Source: Sclerodactyla briareus (taxonomy: Eukaryota > Echinodermata > Holothuroidea > Dendrochirotida > Sclerodactylidae). From it: 64,000 bases of DNA. The first letter of the stretch is position 1, and each line of letters opens with the position of its first letter. The stretch spans positions 124,001 to 188,000 of the forward strand of contig JAODTK010002021.1 in assembly GCA_026419785.1 (NCBI GenBank). Reading direction: 5' to 3'. Shown piece after piece: positions 23,550 through 35,852 of the stretch. A program made the translations under genes and the position numbers. The notes beneath the pieces were generated by a model. It did no database searches. It saw only the letters and a list, made by a program, of their open reading frames with translations, and was not told where the DNA came from.

Positions 23550-23588
23550 CTCGGGCTCAATCGTGGGACGGGACTCCAGCCTCACTTT
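23550..23588 (-). CDS. Possible micro-exon, unidentified
   Basis: On the minus strand a textbook acceptor (ccttttctcctgcctccttc then cag) precedes AAAGTGAGGCTGGAG, and a donor (CCCGAG then gtactcac) follows 39 bp later, giving 13 codons (KVRLESRPTIEPE). It fits the strand of the neighbouring exon candidates. The acceptor is the strongest in this region. The short length makes this uncertain. Confidence 0.25.
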
Positions 23589-23929
23589 CTGGAAGGAGGC
23601 AGGAGAAAAGGTTACAATACAGGGAGGATTGGCAGAATTTTGATTCACTGTGAAGAACACAGAGGGATGGGAGAGACTTAACTTAAGACCCCTACTAACA
23701 AGGCGGCCCCCAATTGGTCATAGTGGCAAGGACAAAACGTTCAATGCCTCAAAAGTAGCTGAAGTTATATGGTTGGAATATAACGTACTAATTCGCTAAG
23801 GCGGCCCATCTCTCCGTAAGAGCCCCACCAACTTTTTGCAATGAAGGTCGATTACCCACAACACTGGGCCGCTGCAGGCATTGGCACACATTTTATTACT
23901 CACAAAAATTGGAAACAATTGTACGTATA

Positions 23930-24130
23930 CAGATATTCAAAATATCGCACAGCTTGAAGCAAACAATGTGAGTTGCTATCTCACAGCAGTGCATCCGCTA
24001 CCTCAGATAGTTCAAAATATCGCACAGGTGGAAAGCAACACATGTTGTAGTGCATTCAACAGCAGTGCCATCCGCTCGCCCCCCCCTCTACAACCCGCCC
24101 CTCCCCAATTATTCCCTCCCCAATATAGTA
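23930..24130 (+). repeat. Short dispersed repeat with 'atcgcacag' motif
   Basis: The motif aaaatatcgcacag.ttgaa occurs at about 23,939 and 24,012 in tandem, each followed by gcaaaca or agcaaca, and again inside the foldback element at about 32,753. All are followed by an interval and then c-rich cccc.ccc.acccgcc. They form one repeat family in at least two locations. Confidence 0.55.
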
Positions 24131-24860
24131 TGGAAAAAATAAAATCGTTAAAGTTATGCTCGCGTATTAAAGCGCCCATCCTGAATCTCTGCAAGCGCCC
24201 TGGCGCTTAGCAGAATGAATACGGTATAGCCTACATTAGCAAGCTGCTAGATTATGTGAGTCAGGTTGCTGTAGGAAAACCAGGAACTGTTATAGAATCT
24301 TCAGAGAACTTGACTGGGAGCCACTTGAAATAGAAAGAAGGGCACACCGTGTCACAATGTTGTATAAAATAGTGAAACATTTTGTTGACATACCCTTCTG
24401 AACTACAGTATGTTACCTGGAGCAAATGTGGTACAGAAATAGTACAGGCACAAATGCAGGAGCAATGGCATAACAACAGATAAGGAAGAAAAGAAAACCC
24501 CCATTTATTATAATCAGCCTATCAGGGCTTAATTTTTCTTGTTAGTCGAACAGCGAAGATGACCAGAATTTTGACAAAGCTTTTTTTACTCTAGACCTTC
24601 AGTCTGACTTCCACAGTGCTTCTACTGTATTGGGACATTGGAACAAAATCATGAAATGGTAAATACCCGGAATGTGCTTCTATTTGGTAAAACATTGGAT
24701 TGTATGCTGAAGAGCCTTGTCTCCTGGTAGCAACTCGCGAGAATGCGGCAGCGTGCACTTTCGCCACACCTGCACAACACCAAGCAAACCGGGAAGCCAA
24801 AAGGCCTAGTGACTCCGCAACTGATTTTCAACATTTCTGGACAAAGTGCCATACATGTTC
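24131..24860. other. Non-coding stretch
   Basis: No gene or repeat was recognised. The frames of about 60-70 codons on the minus strand lack support. Confidence 0.4.
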
Positions 24861-24864
24861 ATAA

Positions 24865-25300
24865 GGTTTACATACTTTGACCTCAGATGCCCTGTGACAT
24901 GATGCACAACCCACCACAATATGGTTCACCCTCACTACTCAGTAGTGGGGAATCCACACAACAAGTATATATGAGCTTGACCCATCCGAATGGGGTCGGG
25001 TTATCCTGTAACAACCAAAATGGCCAAGTATTTTTTTTTTTCCATAATTTTCCAACGTTTCATTAAAAATGACACCAATCTAAATAGGTTTCTTGTACTC
25101 TCCATGAAAGAAATTCTGCAAACCAATTTCAGCCTGATTAGTCCGTGAATTTTTTGGTGGTTCTTGTGATGCGAATGAACTATGGACTAAATCAAGTTCC
25201 CAAGGTTTTTTACAGACTTAGACCGATAGCAATTTTAGATGACCTTTAACCCGGCCCTAAAATGATAGGGTTCATGTACGACAGAGAGCCAACGCACCAA
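24865..25300 (+). repeat. Diverged copy of the 310-bp satellite unit
   Basis: Shares with the array at 38.2-40.2 kb the order actttgacctcagatg, gtggg.aatccacaca, caagtatatatgagctt.a, cccatccgaatggggtcggg, ttatcctgt, aaaatggcc, and later aggtttcttgtactc.cc. It is a lone copy 13 kb from the array, showing the unit is dispersed. Confidence 0.65.
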
Positions 25301-25929
25301 ATATAAGCTTGATCCACCAGATATCACACATGTATACAAGCACATACAAATGCACTGGTTATATGACCGCAATAGATTTCTCTGACTGTTGCTAGGAATG
25401 AAAGCCAATGTCCCTGCAGAAGTTACGATGTTTTTCTCTCAACAAATAATCACCTACACCCACCAACCCCACATAGCCAATCCTCCCACATAGAAGTTTT
25501 TTTTCTCTTCTTTGAAAAAAGAATATTGCAAGATCTGTGCAAGGACTGCAAGTGTGACATCAATTAGTACTGCATGATGGAAGTGGTTAAACCAGTGCCA
25601 ATTACACATGACAAACTTCAAGAGTGTTTAACTCTGTAACGGAAAGGCGTATGTACATCATGTTTGAACTGAAGCGTCGGTCTTCCTCCAGCTATTACTT
25701 TAGCCTCTTTATAATTAATCTTGCAGTTGTCCTTCAGGGTTTTTAATATGCTCTGTTCTATCTATGTAATCTGGTGCAATCGTGTTTGTTCGAACATCCA
25801 CAGACGAACAGCATCATCCAGTATTTGCCAGGTGTTGTGAGATAAACTAGAGCACCAATGGTGCTGTAGCTCAAAATGCACAATGTACTAAGACAAATGT
25901 AAATTATGTGACAATGTTCAAGATCATGA
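25301..25929. other. Non-coding stretch
   Basis: Nothing recognised apart from a T-run at about 25,498. Confidence 0.4.
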
Positions 25930-27290
25930 GGCCAAGTAGGCAGTTTCAAACAATGGCCTAATGTGCCCCTTTATGATTTTGACCATGCATGGCCCAAAAG
26001 CAGTCAATAAATATTCCACATGGGCTGCAGGGCCACAGTGATACTGGGCCTTGGGTCCTATATCCCTGACCACCCCAAAAGGTACAGCTATTAGACCATC
26101 ATTATGACTGAACTCAGCATTGTGCAACAGGATTTGTAGCGAGACGAGATTTTGCAGTATTTCATATAATGGGCCCTAGAGCTCAAAATTCCCAAGGACC
26201 TGCAATGACCCTCTACACAAGGACCGGTAAATGTAAGCAAATCAATTGGGTTGTGGGAGATCCTTTTCAAGTACCATTGTATGACATTTCATAAAATGGC
26301 CCACATGCCCACAGTAGGACTTGGATAAAAAAAAAAAAACCTGAACACCCCAAAGTTACGGATTTTAGACCATCAATATGACCGAATGTCAGCACTGTGC
26401 AGCCAAAATTCGTAAGAGGAGAAGCATTTCGTGTGATTCTACTTGATGGGCCCTAGGGCCAAAACTGGGCGTGGGCCCTAAATTCTGAGCACAATGAAGT
26501 TATGGCAATTGGACCACCATTATGACCACCATTAGGGCCACCAATTTCTAGGAGAAGCCGCATTCTGCGTGATTGCACTTGATGGGCCCTCAGGCCCAAA
26601 CTGGGCCTTGAGCCCAAAATTCCTGAACACCCTCAATGACCCTCTACCCAAAGACCTTTACATGTAAATTGAAGAACATCAATTAATTTTGGGGGGGGTG
26701 CATTTTAAGTACCATTGTGTGAAATTTCATAAAATGGGCCCACGTGCCACGTGGGACCTTAGACCGAAACTTCTGAACACATCAAAGGTATGGCTGTTCG
26801 CCCATCAAATTGATGAATTCAAGCACGTGCAAGGAAATTCAGTAAGAGGAGAAACATTTTGCTATTTCCACATGACGGGCAACACTGGGCCTTGGAACTA
26901 CATCCCTGGGCACCCTGAAGGTAAAGCTATTAGACATTATTAGACTGAACATCAACATGTGCAACAAAATTGTAAGAGATTACAAGATTTTGCAATATTC
27001 ATATTTAAGGGGTCGGGCCCAAATGGGCCTGGAGCCAAAATTCCTGAACACCCCCTATTGGCCTCTACCCACAGGGACCATACATGTAACTTTGAAGTAA
27101 AATCAATTGAATTTGTGGAAGGAGATGAATTTCAAGTACTATTGTGTGACATTTAATAAAATGTGGGAACTTGGCCAAAAATCCTGAACACCCCGAAAGT
27201 ACGGATGTTAGACCATCATATGACTAACATCAGCACTGTGCACCAAAAATTGGTAGGAGGAGATACTTTGAAATTTTACACATAATGGTC
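25930..27290. repeat. Higher-order satellite: about 420 bp unit of three 140-bp modules, three copies
   Basis: A c-tgaacacccc-aaagtta core recurs in three sub-types. Type 1 (cctgcaatgaccctctac) lies at 26,190, 26,631 and 27,043. Type 2 (ccaaagttacggatttta) lies at 26,340, 26,773 and 27,181. Type 3 (ggtacagctattagacc) lies at 26,066, 26,496 and 26,907. Each type repeats every 408-441 bp, and successive modules are about 124-150 bp apart. Associated sub-motifs are gtaagaggagaagcattt, atgggccctagggcc and tcaattgggttgtgg. Copies show many small indels. Confidence 0.85.
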
Positions 27291-28204
27291 TATACTGCCC
27301 TTCATGACCTTTGACCTTGACATCACGAGGTCAAACATGTTCCATGGGTCAATAAACATTGTGTCAAGTTTGGTCGAAATCACATCACGAATGACGTTTG
27401 GGGGCCAAAAAATAGGCAATTGCTTAACAACACACTGGATGGATACTGGAGCTAGATAGAGTGACATGCAGATTCCAATGCTCAACCAGCATAGCTGGTT
27501 TGAGCTACAAATACTTCTTCCAATAAGAATTCTTTGAGATTGTTATACCTCAGAGGCAGGTGGGAGGAGGCCGAAGCCGTAGTTTCTGGGAGCTTCCTCT
27601 GTTCTCCGCTGCATCTGAGCTGCGAGCTAAATGAACGACTGAGCTGAACAGGACACATGAAAGAAACGGGAATATTAATCGAGACAACGTACTGATACCA
27701 ATGATGTGACTGCATATTAATGTTCAAAACTACAAAGTACAAAACCCAATAATGCATGATGAGATGAGGTTCGTGTCATATCAATAATAATATTAACGTT
27801 ATGGGCTCATATCATAGCCCTTTACTACATTGAGTCATACTCAAAACCATTTACAGTTCACGATATTACAACAGTGACTCATCACACTCGTTTACTATAT
27901 ATATACAAACACAAACCTCTAGCTCTGCTACTCCCTGTGCACTATTCCATAACTCACTTAATCATGACTTTCTGGGGACTTTTCAATAGTGATGACACAA
28001 ACGGCACTCACTACTCTTCACAGTCACTACAAATACATGTGTGGCATGGGACACTCCAGGAGGGTGCCTTGCAACAGCCATGCGGCAGTCCCGCGGCTTT
28101 CATTGGGTTTCAAACTCGAAACTGACTGTTCGGCAGCCTGAAGCTTTAGGCAAATGAGCTCATCCGCCTTCAGAACAGCTTGGGGAAGTGGGAATCATTA
28201 TACG
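27291..28204. other. Non-coding stretch
   Basis: Begins with a gacctttgaccttgacatca segment similar to other modules in the window. No gene was recognised; the 91-codon minus-strand frame at 27,482-27,757 has no known domain. Confidence 0.4.
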
Positions 28205-28485
28205 TAATGTAACGGTATCCAGAACAAGTCATACAGACCATTATTAAGACATACTAAGCTTCCATAATGAACATATCAAATGGCCTTTAATCAGATCCAT
28301 GTGAACAGAGCTTACTGCACAGGAGCAATCCACTCAGAATACTCTGGGGGGGGGGGGTAGCATTTATACCGCAGTATCCAGAAACAATAATCATTAAGAC
28401 ATACTGTACTAAGCTTCCATAATGAGAATTCACATGGCCTTGATCAGATCCATGTGAAAAAGGGGCTATACTGCACAGGGGGAGG
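28205..28485. repeat. Tandem duplication, about 150 bp, two copies
   Basis: The blocks tatccagaa, attaagacatact, aagcttccataatga, catggcctt.atcagatcca and actgcacagg occur in the same order at about 28,215-28,323 and 28,375-28,480. A G-run (about 28,347-28,357) separates the copies. Confidence 0.75.
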
Positions 28486-28708
28486 AAATGGGCGTTCAAT
28501 ATGTTTCCATATGGTTAAAGATTCTCCCTTTCAGTCAATCCTCAGAGTATGACAAGGATAAAATAGCAGGGATATCGATTCAACATTAACCAGTCCAGAG
28601 GGGGGAGGGGGTATTAAATATTCTGGACATCTGAGTACAATTTATGACTGAAAAATGGAAAAGAATTGTGTGGGACTGGAGATTAGTGCTCTATTGAACC
28701 CTTACCTC

Positions 28709-29665
28709 CAGTGGCGTCGCCAAGGTGGGGGTGGGGTGAGACATTATGGCCCCCTCAAAAAAAACCTTGTGCAACGTGTGCCCCCCAAATGAGATTTGGG
28801 ATTTTCGAAAAAATATTCTGTAGCATTATTCGACTAGCAGTTTGATAGACCTGGCTATTTGTTGTTTTCATGAAAGAAAGGCAGTAATTGTGACAAATGT
28901 GCCTCGAATGCACGAAAAGTGTACAAATTTGTGCTTCGCACGTGGGTACTTGTGGTAGAATTCGTCCTGTTGCTCCACCGTCTCCCGACATCTCCACAAG
29001 CTCTTTGGTAAATTTCTGCCTCATTGGCCCCCTAGCTTATACATCTGTGAGGTGAAAATATATTTATAACAACATACTCATTGACCTCAAACACTACAAT
29101 CAAGCTCTTTCAGATTACTAAACCCTTTAGCCTCTTGTTTGTTTCTTCCTCTCCCAACCACACGCAAATTTGGACTGCAGTAGCTAGGCTATCAGACTGC
29201 TTGGATGTTCAAAGCGTGTTTTCTTCTCTCCAGGGAATTATATACTACTTCCCTGCTCTCTATGGCATGAAGTTTATCATGGTTGGGACAGTAGAGCTAC
29301 CTGTGAAGCTGGCCAAATGTCCTGAATTTTTGCTGGAATCCTGGTTTTTCTCAGATGTGCTCCGGAAAAGGTTAATGTCGGGGCAACGGTAGGACAGGAT
29401 GACAAATGTCCAAATTTTCTACTGATTACAAAATTTGTGATCATGAAATGCCATGTTTGAAGCTTGGTACATTGCAGCATAAAACGCCCGGGAAAGGCCA
29501 TTTCCGGTCATCGGGGGCTTGCACAACAGAAAATTTTCTTGTTCACCAAAAAAATTTCCCCCCCCCGCCAACCCATGGTGGCGCTACGCTTAGATAGTAT
29601 TCTTGTGCCCCCCTGAAAAATTACTGTGCCCCCCCCCCCAGACGAATAGTCTGGTGATGCCACTG
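28709..29665. mobile_element. Non-autonomous hAT-like DNA transposon with 8-bp target duplication
   Basis: The left end CAGTGGCGTCGCC (28,709) and right end GGTGATGCCACTG (ending 29,665) form the CAGTGGCG-type terminal repeat of hAT elements. The flanking octamers are cttacctc (28,701-28,708) and ctcacctc (29,666-29,673), identical at seven of eight positions, which fits the 8-bp target duplication of hAT. The interior carries G/C runs and no transposase was recognised; a minus-strand frame of about 89 codons (28,755-29,024) has no known motif. The terminal repeats are imperfect, so it is probably an old copy. Confidence 0.7.
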
Positions 29666-29998
29666 CTCACCTCCTCCATTCTAGTTGACGGGCGGGTCTC
29701 CTATGAAGCAACATCAAGCTGATGGCCTTCACTATATTAGGCAGATATTGTGGAAAGTCACTTCCATTAGATCTCTATTGCAGTTGAACAAATTCTGTAA
29801 TGGAATCAATAAAATGAACTGTGAGCACTAGTGAATGATCGAATACAAATAAGTTATGAATATAGGCCTAGATTGTTTCGCAATGCGTATAAGAACATCC
29901 TGCTGTGATTGATACGCTAATTATAATCTCAATTGACCCATCCTGAAGCAGGAAAGAATCCAAATGAAACAAAAGTAATATACATGTAGGAAGTTGGG

Positions 29999-30418
29999 AG
30001 TTAAAGGGAAATTCCAGCCAAATTATTATCTTCTTATGTTGAAGAGAATAGAAAATCATTCAACTATCACTTTGTTCCAGGTTCATAGCATGTTCAGTTG
30101 GGAAGATATGGCTTCCTCAAATTTTCATATAATTTGCTTCTTTTGGCAAACTGGCAACCTTTATGTGACGTCATATCTACCAATCATAAGGGGAAAAGAC
30201 ATATTTCTTAACATTTCTTTCAGATTGGTAGATATGACGTCATCAAATGTTGCCAATTTGCAAAATTGCCAAATTAGTAGTGATATTGTTAATCTTTGAA
30301 AATTCAATGAACTTAACGGAACATGGTTAGGGAACTGAAACAAAGTTTGATTGGCATGATTTTTAATGCACAATCATATGACGTTCAAATATTTTGGGCT
30401 GGAATATCCCTTTAAGTG
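29999..30418. mobile_element. TTAA-flanked MITE
   Basis: The left end TTAAAGGGAAATTCCAGCC (from 30,001) is the near-exact inverse of GGCTGGAATATCCCTTTAA (ending about 30,415). Both outer ends read TTAA, the target duplication used by piggyBac and Kolobok superfamilies. Further in, the two halves also pair (tggcaacctttatgtgacgt against gacgtcatcaaatgttgcca), so the whole element folds back. No coding sequence. A diverged relative lies at 4980-5265. Confidence 0.75.
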
Positions 30419-30769
30419 GATGTCACTCTACATGACAAAACAAGACAAGAGTGACTGGCTCCGCAGGCGTCCAAAACAAGCTCTTATCACGTAATTCAGT
30501 GTGATACAACACTACACTTTGCATGTCAATGCAGAGTGACTGGGCTGTACACGATGTGGTGCCTGGCAAGACGATGTATTCACTTGTAAATTTGAGTTGA
30601 GATTACTAATTCCAGTTATTATTCATCTGAGAAAGAGAGATTTTAATGTCATCTTTCACATGGGTGAGATTCCCAACAAGATTATAGTGTTTAGCAAGAT
30701 GGATCATGATCAAAAATTACTTTCAACTGCAATTCAATGCTTTCGATAGTCGACTTTACAATATAGGGA

Positions 30770-31690
30770 GAGAGGGGTCAGTTAGAATGTTTCCATGAGT
30801 GTATCACAATGCAGCCAGAAACATGTTGCTATTCCAGGCTTTGGAGATAATTCAGTAAGAATGTGTCGGCGATATGCGTTCCAACTAAACCCACAGGCTA
30901 ACCCCACTTACGGGGTTAGTTGGAACATGGGGTGGGGTTAGTTGAAACTTTGTCTCTGGCTTCTAGGAAATAAACGGGAACTTCATGCGGTTAATAACAC
31001 ATTGTTACCCGCGCGCAAGCCGACTTAATATACCTATACTGTATCAAATGATGTTGAAGCAGACTACTATATAAAATAAATGTAATATCGACCCTGTACC
31101 CACATAAAGGTTTTCACGCGCCGTAATTCTGCCAAAAATTTCCAACAAAGAAGCAGTACAACTAGGCAACATTGAATATTCAGAATATTTTAATCTAACT
31201 GTGAAGTGTCTCTAACATGGTTTCAGATTATAGTTGAATCTGAGCAAATTAGTGTGCAATGAGTTATGCAGACAGCATGTTCCAACTAACCCGCTCAAGA
31301 TGTTCCAACCAACCCCATGGACCATTTTGAACCTCTGTATGCTAATTAAACAGAATAGGAACCAGCTGAATAATTCTTTATTGCCTCATATTGTACTTAG
31401 TACTGAAGCTGTGAACAACCTAAAACCCAGATATTTTGTGTATTCACTATGTGAACAAAAATACAAATTTTTAATTTCGTGGAATTTGAAAAATTACTGG
31501 GGTGCTGAAAAAACTCTTCTCCCTCTCTCTGCCTATGGGGGTAACCCAGGTCTGAAAGTAATATGGTGATGAGCGTAGCAAGGGCTACCTAGATGATAGT
31601 ACTTGGTGAAAATTATTTTGATACAGCGAGACAAAATTCCAATGTTTCAACTAACCCCTGCATTTCCAACGCACCGCTATCCCCTACACA
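30770..31690. repeat. Scattered GTTCCAACTAACCCC motifs in both orientations
   Basis: The core ttccaactaaccc or its complement ggggttagttggaac occurs at about 30,880, 30,915, 30,935 (as ggggttagttgaaac), 31,277, 31,302 (as gttccaaccaacccc) and 31,643 (as tttcaactaacccc). An inverted pair at 30,880-30,930 would form a hairpin. A plus-strand open frame of about 111 codons (31,234-31,569) crosses some of them and is probably non-coding. The motifs look like part of one repeat family of unknown class. Confidence 0.5.
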
Positions 31691-32132
31691 ATGGAGGGAC
31701 ATTTGGTGCTGTCCAGCTGGGCTTGCGACATCCCTACTTGAACACAGACGGAAGATAGTGGTGGACCATCAATTGACAGCCAGCGCTCAGAAAAAGACCT
31801 TAAGTATGCCAGAGGTCACTGCAATACAATAGAAAATTGTGCACAAGGATTTTATTCAAGCTTGTCGAATTCGGTAGTACTAGTCTATACTACTGACAAG
31901 AAAATTCACAATATCACCCCAAAACAGTCTCGGGTTTGAATCCCGAAAAATCACTGCCCCTGTCATCACAAACTACAAAGTCAAGTGCGCAAAATGGGTT
32001 ACCAACAACTGTCAGTGTTTGTATCACAGATCCCAGCTACGAACAAAAGGCCTCATGTCACGATTAGAAATATATACCTATAACATACGTCAGTAGGTGT
32101 TAAACGAGAATAAACCCAGTACAAAGTCAAAA

Positions 32133-33486
32133 CTAGCTTTTCGCAAAGAGCATCTCGCAATGCATTGTGGTTAAGCTCAGGGGGCAAAGTAGCAATCTAT
32201 GGAATGCCAAATAGAATTTCCGCAGATTAAAATTGATTTTCCTGGGAAGAAAACACACATTTAGGTCCAGATTTTTCACAATAAAGATGTAAAAATATAT
32301 CTGGGCACAAAATAGAAAATTTGAGAGAATATGACACAGAGAAGGACGAAGATAATAGAAAATTCACAAGTTTTCCAATACCTGCTAAAACACAAAATGC
32401 CTGCTAAGTACCCCGCATGCATCAAAACTATCCACAGCTGCACCGCAACTGCTATTGCGAGAAAGGTTATGGGTCAGTCTTATTGGAATCAGGTATCTGC
32501 AAAAACTTTTTAAACAATTTTAAAATCACAGTATCTCATATGTGGGGCCAGAAATATTACAAGTACAAACCAAGGACATGCGAACAAGGGCATCTTATAT
32601 TTCATGTACCGATGCATTCTGCTAGCGCTAGGCGCGCTTTTGCAAGTTTCAGACAAGAATGGGTGCTTACAAGAGGATAACTTTACAACTGTTTTGTATT
32701 CATTTCACGGGAGTATTTTGCAGGGACTGACACTGTAGTAACACACGTTCCAAAAACATCGCACAGTTTTGAAGCAAACATTGTCTTCATTTGCACCGCC
32801 AGGAGATCCACCCCCTTCCCACCCGCCCTTCCCGATAATAAAACTCACAAAAATGATCGTTCATTCAGCCGTTAAAAGCCCCGTAACATAACTAGTTTAA
32901 TGCTATGCATCTGCGCTGTACAATATAACACGCTCAAACTACGAATTGGTTATGGTAATACAGGCGTACGGACACAGTAGGATACAGCCAACCCACCAAA
33001 CATATCGGTGATGCACCCTAACCATGCCTGATCGGCATATGCATACCGAAGCGAGACACGGCCTGAATTTGAGTGTGAAAGAGCTAAAATCATTGCTTAA
33101 ACTATTAATTATAACTGTTGTATCCAGTAATGGGGTTGATCACTCCATTCATTCATGTAATTGAGTACCGTAGGTGAGGTCTACTGTTCTGCGCGAGTCA
33201 CAGGCCAAACATCGTTGTGCGGAGTGGCGATGGCTAGCGATCGAGCGATTTAGTTTCAATAAGTATGGGTATATGGTAAATTGTCAATACCTTCCGCATT
33301 CTCTGTGCATATTCTTCCAAGTTTAGTATGTAGATCTTTATCTGACAATCTGACTTTAATGTGCTATTTTTGGCAGAAAGAACAATTTTATCCGCAAATT
33401 CCTATTTGGCTTTCATAGATTGCCTACTTTGCCCCCTGACTAGACCACAATGCATTGCGAGAGGCTATTTGCCAAAAAGCTAATTG
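32133..33486. mobile_element. Foldback element with TIRs of about 150 bp
   Basis: The left arm (about 32,133-32,290: agctttt.gcaaa, ctcgcaatgcattgtggt, cagggggcaaagtag, caatctatg, gccaaatag.aattt) is the reverse complement of the right arm (about 33,340-33,486) with several small differences. The interior of about 1.05 kb has an atcgcacag repeat block (about 32,753), two short plus-strand frames (32,331-32,513 and 32,417-32,680) without a recognisable domain, and no transposase. No target duplication was identified. Confidence 0.65.
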
Positions 33487-33684
33487 AATTAGGCCCACTC
33501 GTACCAAGTTGCTGCACGGACATATCGGCGAATCCATGAATTCAGACGAAGTCAAAGCGAGCGGTCTTATGTTACTCCACACATACTTAAATAAGATCAA
33601 TCTTGTATGATTCTCAGATTGGAACGTTAGGATTTAATTGGCATTAACACTTAAACAAATACAAAACACTTGGGCCAAACCTTA

Positions 33685-35852
33685 AGGATGACACGGTAGT
33701 TCTGCGCCAAACGGTCGGTTTTGATTTGCTAACCGAGTAGTCAAACCAGTCTTTCGGTTTTGACCGATGCCGTTAAAACAGAGGTATTTGCCGGCAAGGG
33801 GGACGTACTGGCTCCGTGAACACCCAAAACGGGTCTCGCCCGAGAGCGAGGTTAATTCAGCGCAATAGAAAGGTTGTCTCGAAGTTCAAAGATATGTATA
33901 CCCAATTATTTTGTTAGTACTGAATTGTAATTCTAATAATGACAATCATAAGAGAACAAACAAGTCAGCGTGATCTTGATATTATGGGTTTCCGTGACAT
34001 CATCTAGTTAATTCCATTAGTGATAAAATCCAGCATTGTATCCCATCCATATTCATTTACGTCTAGTGCAATATTACAGCTGTGTAATATGCAGGCCAAT
34101 CCTTTTCATCAATCAGACTGTTCAATTATAAAAAGGGGGAATGAAACAATAATTGCCAAATAAACCTGTACGGAGCATCATACCACGTGTCTCTCTTTAT
34201 TAAAATAGATCTGCATAACCTTTATGTATACATATTACTTTCAACCAATTGCCCCAAGTATTCACATTAATGCATTCATAGAAAAATTGGTATGCCACAC
34301 AAAAATACATTGCTCACATCGCGGACGAAAGTGGAATCGACGATCGCTTAATTAATTCGCTCCTTATCACAGAGTCAGTTAGAAACTCCATGATGTTAAT
34401 TGTGTGCGATAAAAAGGTTGCTGTCGGCGACTTGTACCGAATCAAGAGGAGTGGCCGACTTGGTTATAGTTGGGTAACGAACTGTACATTATCAGTGGAA
34501 ATGCATTGTCAGAATGCTAGTGAACAGTAGTGTACGGTGACGACCACGGTTCCAAACAGGGCTGTCTTGAAACTACACAGCATCGGCGAGGAAGCAAGCA
34601 ACATAAAGCTTTGCATGCAGTTTTATTATTACGGTACACGAAGCAGATGCCGATGTCCGTGGCAGCAGGTATTGTGGGTTTGAGGTCACGACCTTGTCTC
34701 CTATATTGCGGCGGTACTAGAGATCCTTATTAGGTACATGTATTTATTCAGCTGCCCTGTGGTAGCCCTCAGCTGCTGCGGATTAGTGGGCTCAGGTATC
34801 TATACTATTACTGTAATTGTATTTGTTATTAATATGCTGTGAGTTGATTCTATTGTTTTATCCTTACCTGGAGCTCAATAGAATGATTTAATAGTTTGCT
34901 GGCCCATTACTTTGTAGGAAGTGACAGCTGTGTGGAGCTATTCCTGGTACGAGGTGGAGCGTGTATGTTAATTAATTGCTAGTTTTACTCAGTTGATTGG
35001 TTCAGTTTAGTTGGTATGATGATATTATTGATGGTCTCTGAGTCAGAGTGTCAAGCCTCCACTAAGTGAAAGAGAACTAATTCAGTGGTAGACTGGTAGA
35101 TGACCAGCCATGTGTTCACTTCTGTTTATGTGACTCTAGTTGTTTATATCGGTTCACTACAGTAATTTGGCAAATATGAAGTTACACAGATGCAGCACAC
35201 GTGGGGCAGGTTTGATAATTTTAACAGGTTTGCCTGCATTGAGTGCGATTGTACGCGGCGGCAGCGTGGATCGGGCGAAAAATATGAATTTGAATTTTAG
35301 TACGGTGTTTGGTAGCTAAGGTAATTAATTCCGAAATCCGGACCAGTCCATAACTGAATGGGGCGTGGGCGAACATGCAACACAAGAAAGGACATTATAT
35401 TGACTACATTGTTCTGGAAAGGTGCAATGCAAAGGAGTAAGTTAGCAACAATAAGTGAGGATATGATGTTACTTATATAGACGATTGGTAATGTAAAAGA
35501 AAGGACACAGAGACAACAGCCTAATAAAATTGATAGGTTTGTTAGATCACTATGATTTTATGGCTGCAAGGAAAGTACACATAGCCTACTCCAGTCCCCA
35601 GTGACATTTCATTGAGTTACGAAGGAGCTTCAATGGCGTGTGCATAATATACATAATGTTTCAAAGACCCTCAGGGCTCTGCCGCTCTAACCGAGTGGGG
35701 ATTGCGTGCAGATTTTTCAGAAACTTGGTTTTTTAGCTGTTGGCGTCGGGCAACTCGGTTCATTCGGCGTTTACGGTTATTTGGTTTCTGCAAATTCCGA
35801 AAAAATCCGAGTCAATCCGGATTTCTCGGGTTAACCGAGTAACCGTGCCGCC
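33685..35852. mobile_element. Possible TIR element with AACCGAGT subterminal motifs
   Basis: The left end TTAAGGATGACACGGTAG (about 33,682) and right end CCGTGCCGCCTTA (ending 35,855) are inverted relatives, with TTA on both outer sides as a possible 3-bp target duplication. Subterminal motifs of the form taaccgagt or its complement actcggtt occur in both end regions (33,731; 35,687; 35,753; 35,838 and around). The interior of about 2.1 kb is non-coding and AT-rich. A PIF/Harbinger-type non-autonomous element would fit, but the similarity of the ends is modest. Confidence 0.35.

Noticed and set aside
31925..31965. B-box-like gggtttgaatccc, possible tRNA or SINE
   Set aside because: No A-box at a suitable distance and no cloverleaf could be drawn.
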